64,000 nucleotides of DNA, taken from Amblyornis subalaris. Lineage: Eukaryota; Chordata; Aves; Passeriformes; Ptilonorhynchidae. Both the position numbers and the translations under genes were made by a program. The stretch spans positions 2,345,143 through 2,409,142 of the forward strand of contig JACAXG010000028.1 in the NCBI GenBank assembly GCA_018881555.1. The letters run 5' to 3'. Shown here in pieces: positions 61,501 through 64,000 of this stretch; within the stretch, counting starts at the first letter, position 1, and each line of letters starts with the position of its first letter. Under the pieces are notes generated by a model. That model saw only the letters and a program-made list of their open reading frames with translations, was not told where the DNA came from and made no database searches.

Positions 61501-62182
61501 ACAGAGACACTTTATTGAAGCAACAGTGAGGCAGACAGCTTTTCAATTGATTTTTATCAAAGCACTTGCAGTTTCCATTCAAGGCTGTTAAATTGATAAT
61601 ATATATGGTGGATACAGTCTGTTTTCAGAGCTGCTGTTTTGTTCCCCCCCTTTTTTTTTTTTCCTTTTTAATGGGAAAATGCTTCAGCTAAGGGGGTTTA
61701 AAACACCTTTTTATTTTCCTTTCTGTAAGAAGCACTTGAGCCGTTTCTTCAGTTTTCTTATATCTCTAAGATTTTTATGAGTCTTAGAATAAAAATGGTT
61801 CCTAAATAAATGAGTTGATAGCTACATGCAGGAACAGAGAAATGCATTAGAGCCAGCAGCCCATGGTAGTCCTGCGGGATGCATTAATCCAGGCTTTCTT
61901 GTCCACAATTTCCCTAAGTTCCCTTCAGAGTAAACTTACTACTTTGCTGTGCTGTAAGTGAAACATTTTTTGTAAAGACAAGCCTTTTCCCAATGCTAGA
62001 AATCAGTATTTCAAGTGCACACTGTAATCTTAGGATGTGGTCCCAGTAAAATATCATTTTTGCAGTTGGGCTCTGAATCCTCTCTCTCTTTGAAGATTCA
62101 TTGCCTTATAATAAAATAAAAAGTCCTTTGCATTTACCCATAACCATGGAAGTATTGTGCCCTGTTCTAAGGGAAGCTTTTC

Positions 62183-62365
62183 TCAGTACAAGATGGCAGG
62201 AGCTTTTCTTGCTGTATCCAAAAGATGAATTTTGTCTTTGCCTGCAGTGAAAAGGGCGCAAGAAGTTCTCTCCTCAGAGTTGAAGTACTTTTCTAGGTAC
62301 TCCTGTAACTGGTCAGTCGTTAGAAATCCAGCCTCCCACTGCTCATTCAGGATTGTGCTTGCCAT
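62183..62365 (-). CDS. Unrecognised 60-aa ORF in TOM1L2 intron 1 (speculative)
   Basis: A complete minus-strand ORF starts MASTILNEQWEAGFLTTDQ and ends ARKAPAILY. Its composition is protein-like (LTTDQLQEYLEKYF suggests an amphipathic helix). It has G at +4 and a TATAAAA at 62395-62401, about 30 bp upstream. No family was recognised, no poly(A) signal is close by, and a 60-codon ORF can arise by chance in AT-rich DNA. It could also be an exon of a longer nested gene or a relic. Confidence 0.12.
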   Translation of the reverse strand: MASTILNEQWEAGFLTTDQLQEYLEKYFNSEERTSCALFTAGKDKIHLLDTARKAPAILY

Positions 62366-64000
62366 GCAAAAAAAGCCTGATAAAGTGCTTTTAGTTTTAT
62401 AAGATTATTTGGATCTGCTTTCACTTCGTAACAATGGATTATGTTGTAAGGAAAATCTCCATGAAATATGAAAATGGATATCTTTGCTTTTAAAGGAGCA
62501 AATAAATATTGAGTCATGAATCTGGCAACTTGGAGAAACTACGTACACGTGTGAAGCTGGGTAATTAGTATAATACCATTTAATACTGGGTTACTAAGAC
62601 TGGATTTATTTTATAGGCACAAAAGCAGATTGTAGTTCATGAAGGTATTATAACATGTATTTTTGGGTAATGCTGTTTTATCTCTTTCAGCATGGTACGT
62701 TTAAATGTATATTCCACATGCTTCTAATAGCCATCTCTATGTTAGAGTGAGGACAGCCTGTTCCCAATTTGTTACTGCTGTGTTCATGGACTCAGCAGAT
62801 TTTTTAAACTGCATATTTAAAATATGCTTGTCTGAAAACTACAGAAAATCCCCACAAACCCTTCCAANTAATTTAATGTTTCATCCAAAATTTTCACCAA
62901 AAAATTACTGTGTGTTTTCCTTAGTTAAGAAGAGTTTTAAGTTAGGCAGGCTTTCCTTTGCTTTTGTAAGCTACATTGAGTTTTTAATTAACAACTTTTT
63001 GAAGGTGATGAAGGTATTTGGTTGTATCCTCAGTGATAATGGTCAGTGGAGGCACAGCAGCAGCTCTTGCAGAAGTTTTGGTGACATGATCCTGGGGAAG
63101 GTGCTGCCTGGGACCTGCAGGGCTGGGACTCTTCAGGGCTGGCCTGGCAACCTTCTTCCTCATCCAGTGTTTCCTACTTGACTAAAAGTCATTTGATCCT
63201 TTGTGTTTGGGTTTCAAAATCTGTACAATGTAATCACGTGATAGGAGCATAAATGTTTGGAGAACACAGGGACAAAGGACACACTGAGAAGTGAGGAAGT
63301 GACCCGAAAGCCCAGCCTGTGAAACACGGCAATGAGTCTGCACAGATCATCCAGGACTAGTTTTCCAATTTCTCATTTACATCTGCCTGAGGAATTCCTG
63401 GTTTTATACATAAAACAAACTTGTTGCTAAGCATAAAAATCCTACCAAGGGTAGATAAGCCTTATCTTCTGTATTTGCGTAGTTATTCTGCTGATGGTTC
63501 TGCCCGATCGTTTCAGTTACTGTCAGTGGCAGAAGGCTCTTTTAAAATTGATGATTCTTCAGGACAAAAGATACTGGTCTGAAAGCTTTGCTAGAGCTGA
63601 GTCTCTCTCCCCTTAGGAGCAGCTCCTTTGCTACAGGTAAACATGTTTTTATGCAACCCAGGGAGTCAGATCTTTCAATCTATAGGTAACACTTCCCATT
63701 GCTCAAGAAGGGGAGATGCAAATAAATCCAGCCAGTCTATTATTGGCAGCACTGTCTTTAGATTTAAATATACACTCCATGGTTGTTCTCTACCTGCCAG
63801 AATTGCAAGGTGAGCTCCACAATAGTAGCTCATTTCAAAATCAAAGATTAGGGATGAAAAAAATCCATGCCTTGTCTGTGTTTGAGCAGTTCCTGGCACT
63901 GCTGTGTATGGACTATTTACCCATGCACCTGTATCTCTCAGTTCACAACATTTGGCAGCTCAGTGTAGTCTCAGAGAACATCAGGAGACTGAAAAATGAG

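Larger units (their letters stand above)
56996..64000 (+). other. TOM1L2: TOM1L2 intron 1 (runs past the right edge)
   Basis: Apart from the G-rich tract, one CR1 copy and a small minus-strand ORF at 62183-62365, this 7-kb stretch is AT-rich single-copy DNA without a supported exon. I searched for the next TOM1L2 exon by its conserved residues and did not see it. Confidence 0.7.

Noticed and set aside
61280..61582. Possible minus-strand 3' end with AATAAA near 61511 and a 100-codon ORF
   Set aside because: The signal is isolated; no upstream exon, homology or repeat boundary supports a transcript.
1..64000. tRNA, rRNA, CRISPR, prokaryotic operons or phage elements
   Set aside because: None seen; spliced vertebrate genes and CR1 copies explain the recognisable content.

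Overview
The window is avian nuclear DNA. Seventeen or so truncated CR1 LINE 3' ends with the typical bird terminus are scattered through it, introns are compact, and the genes form a vertebrate syntenic block that matches human 17p11.2 (MYO15A-DRG2-GID4-ATPAF2-DRC3-TOM1L2). The species cannot be fixed from the sequence. Single N bases are scattered throughout; in exons they never break a reading frame.

Layout. 1-7570 (minus): 5' part of MYO15A, with the very large first coding exon (1225 codons) and eleven small motor-head exons; the rest of the gene lies off the left edge. 7571-14235: intergenic DNA, probably holding MYO15A promoter and noncoding exon sequence and AT-rich candidate conserved noncoding elements. 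14235-24404 (minus): complete DRG2, 13 coding exons, 364 codons plus stop. About 25150-33342 (minus): complete GID4, 6 coding exons, 225 aa. 33696-about 39515 (plus): complete ATPAF2, 8 coding exons, 288 aa. About 40385-55470 (minus): DRC3 (LRRC48), 11 coding exons found and one internal exon not located. 56944 to the right edge (plus): first coding exon and part of the long first intron of TOM1L2.

GID4/ATPAF2 and DRC3/TOM1L2 are head-to-head pairs sharing short CpG-rich, CCAAT-rich bidirectional promoters; ATPAF2 and DRC3 are tail-to-tail. The genes do not form one pathway: hair-cell stereocilia myosin, ribosome-associated GTPase, CTLH ubiquitin-ligase substrate receptor, mitochondrial F1 assembly chaperone, motile-cilium nexin-dynein regulatory subunit and endosomal VHS adaptor.

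Exon boundaries were set by matching frames to remembered vertebrate family proteins and requiring splice consensus and phase continuity. All junctions are GT-AG except one DRC3 intron that carries textbook U12-type AT-AC signals. I did not find a new multi-gene system. The most interesting items are the U12 AT-AC intron in DRC3, a phase-preserving 6-nt microexon in the MYO15A motor, two internal repeat arrays in the MYO15A N-terminal extension, a perfect 29-bp palindrome beside GID4 exon 1, three CACGTG sites exactly 42 bp apart, a nested CR1-in-CR1 insertion, and an unexplained small ORF in TOM1L2 intron 1.
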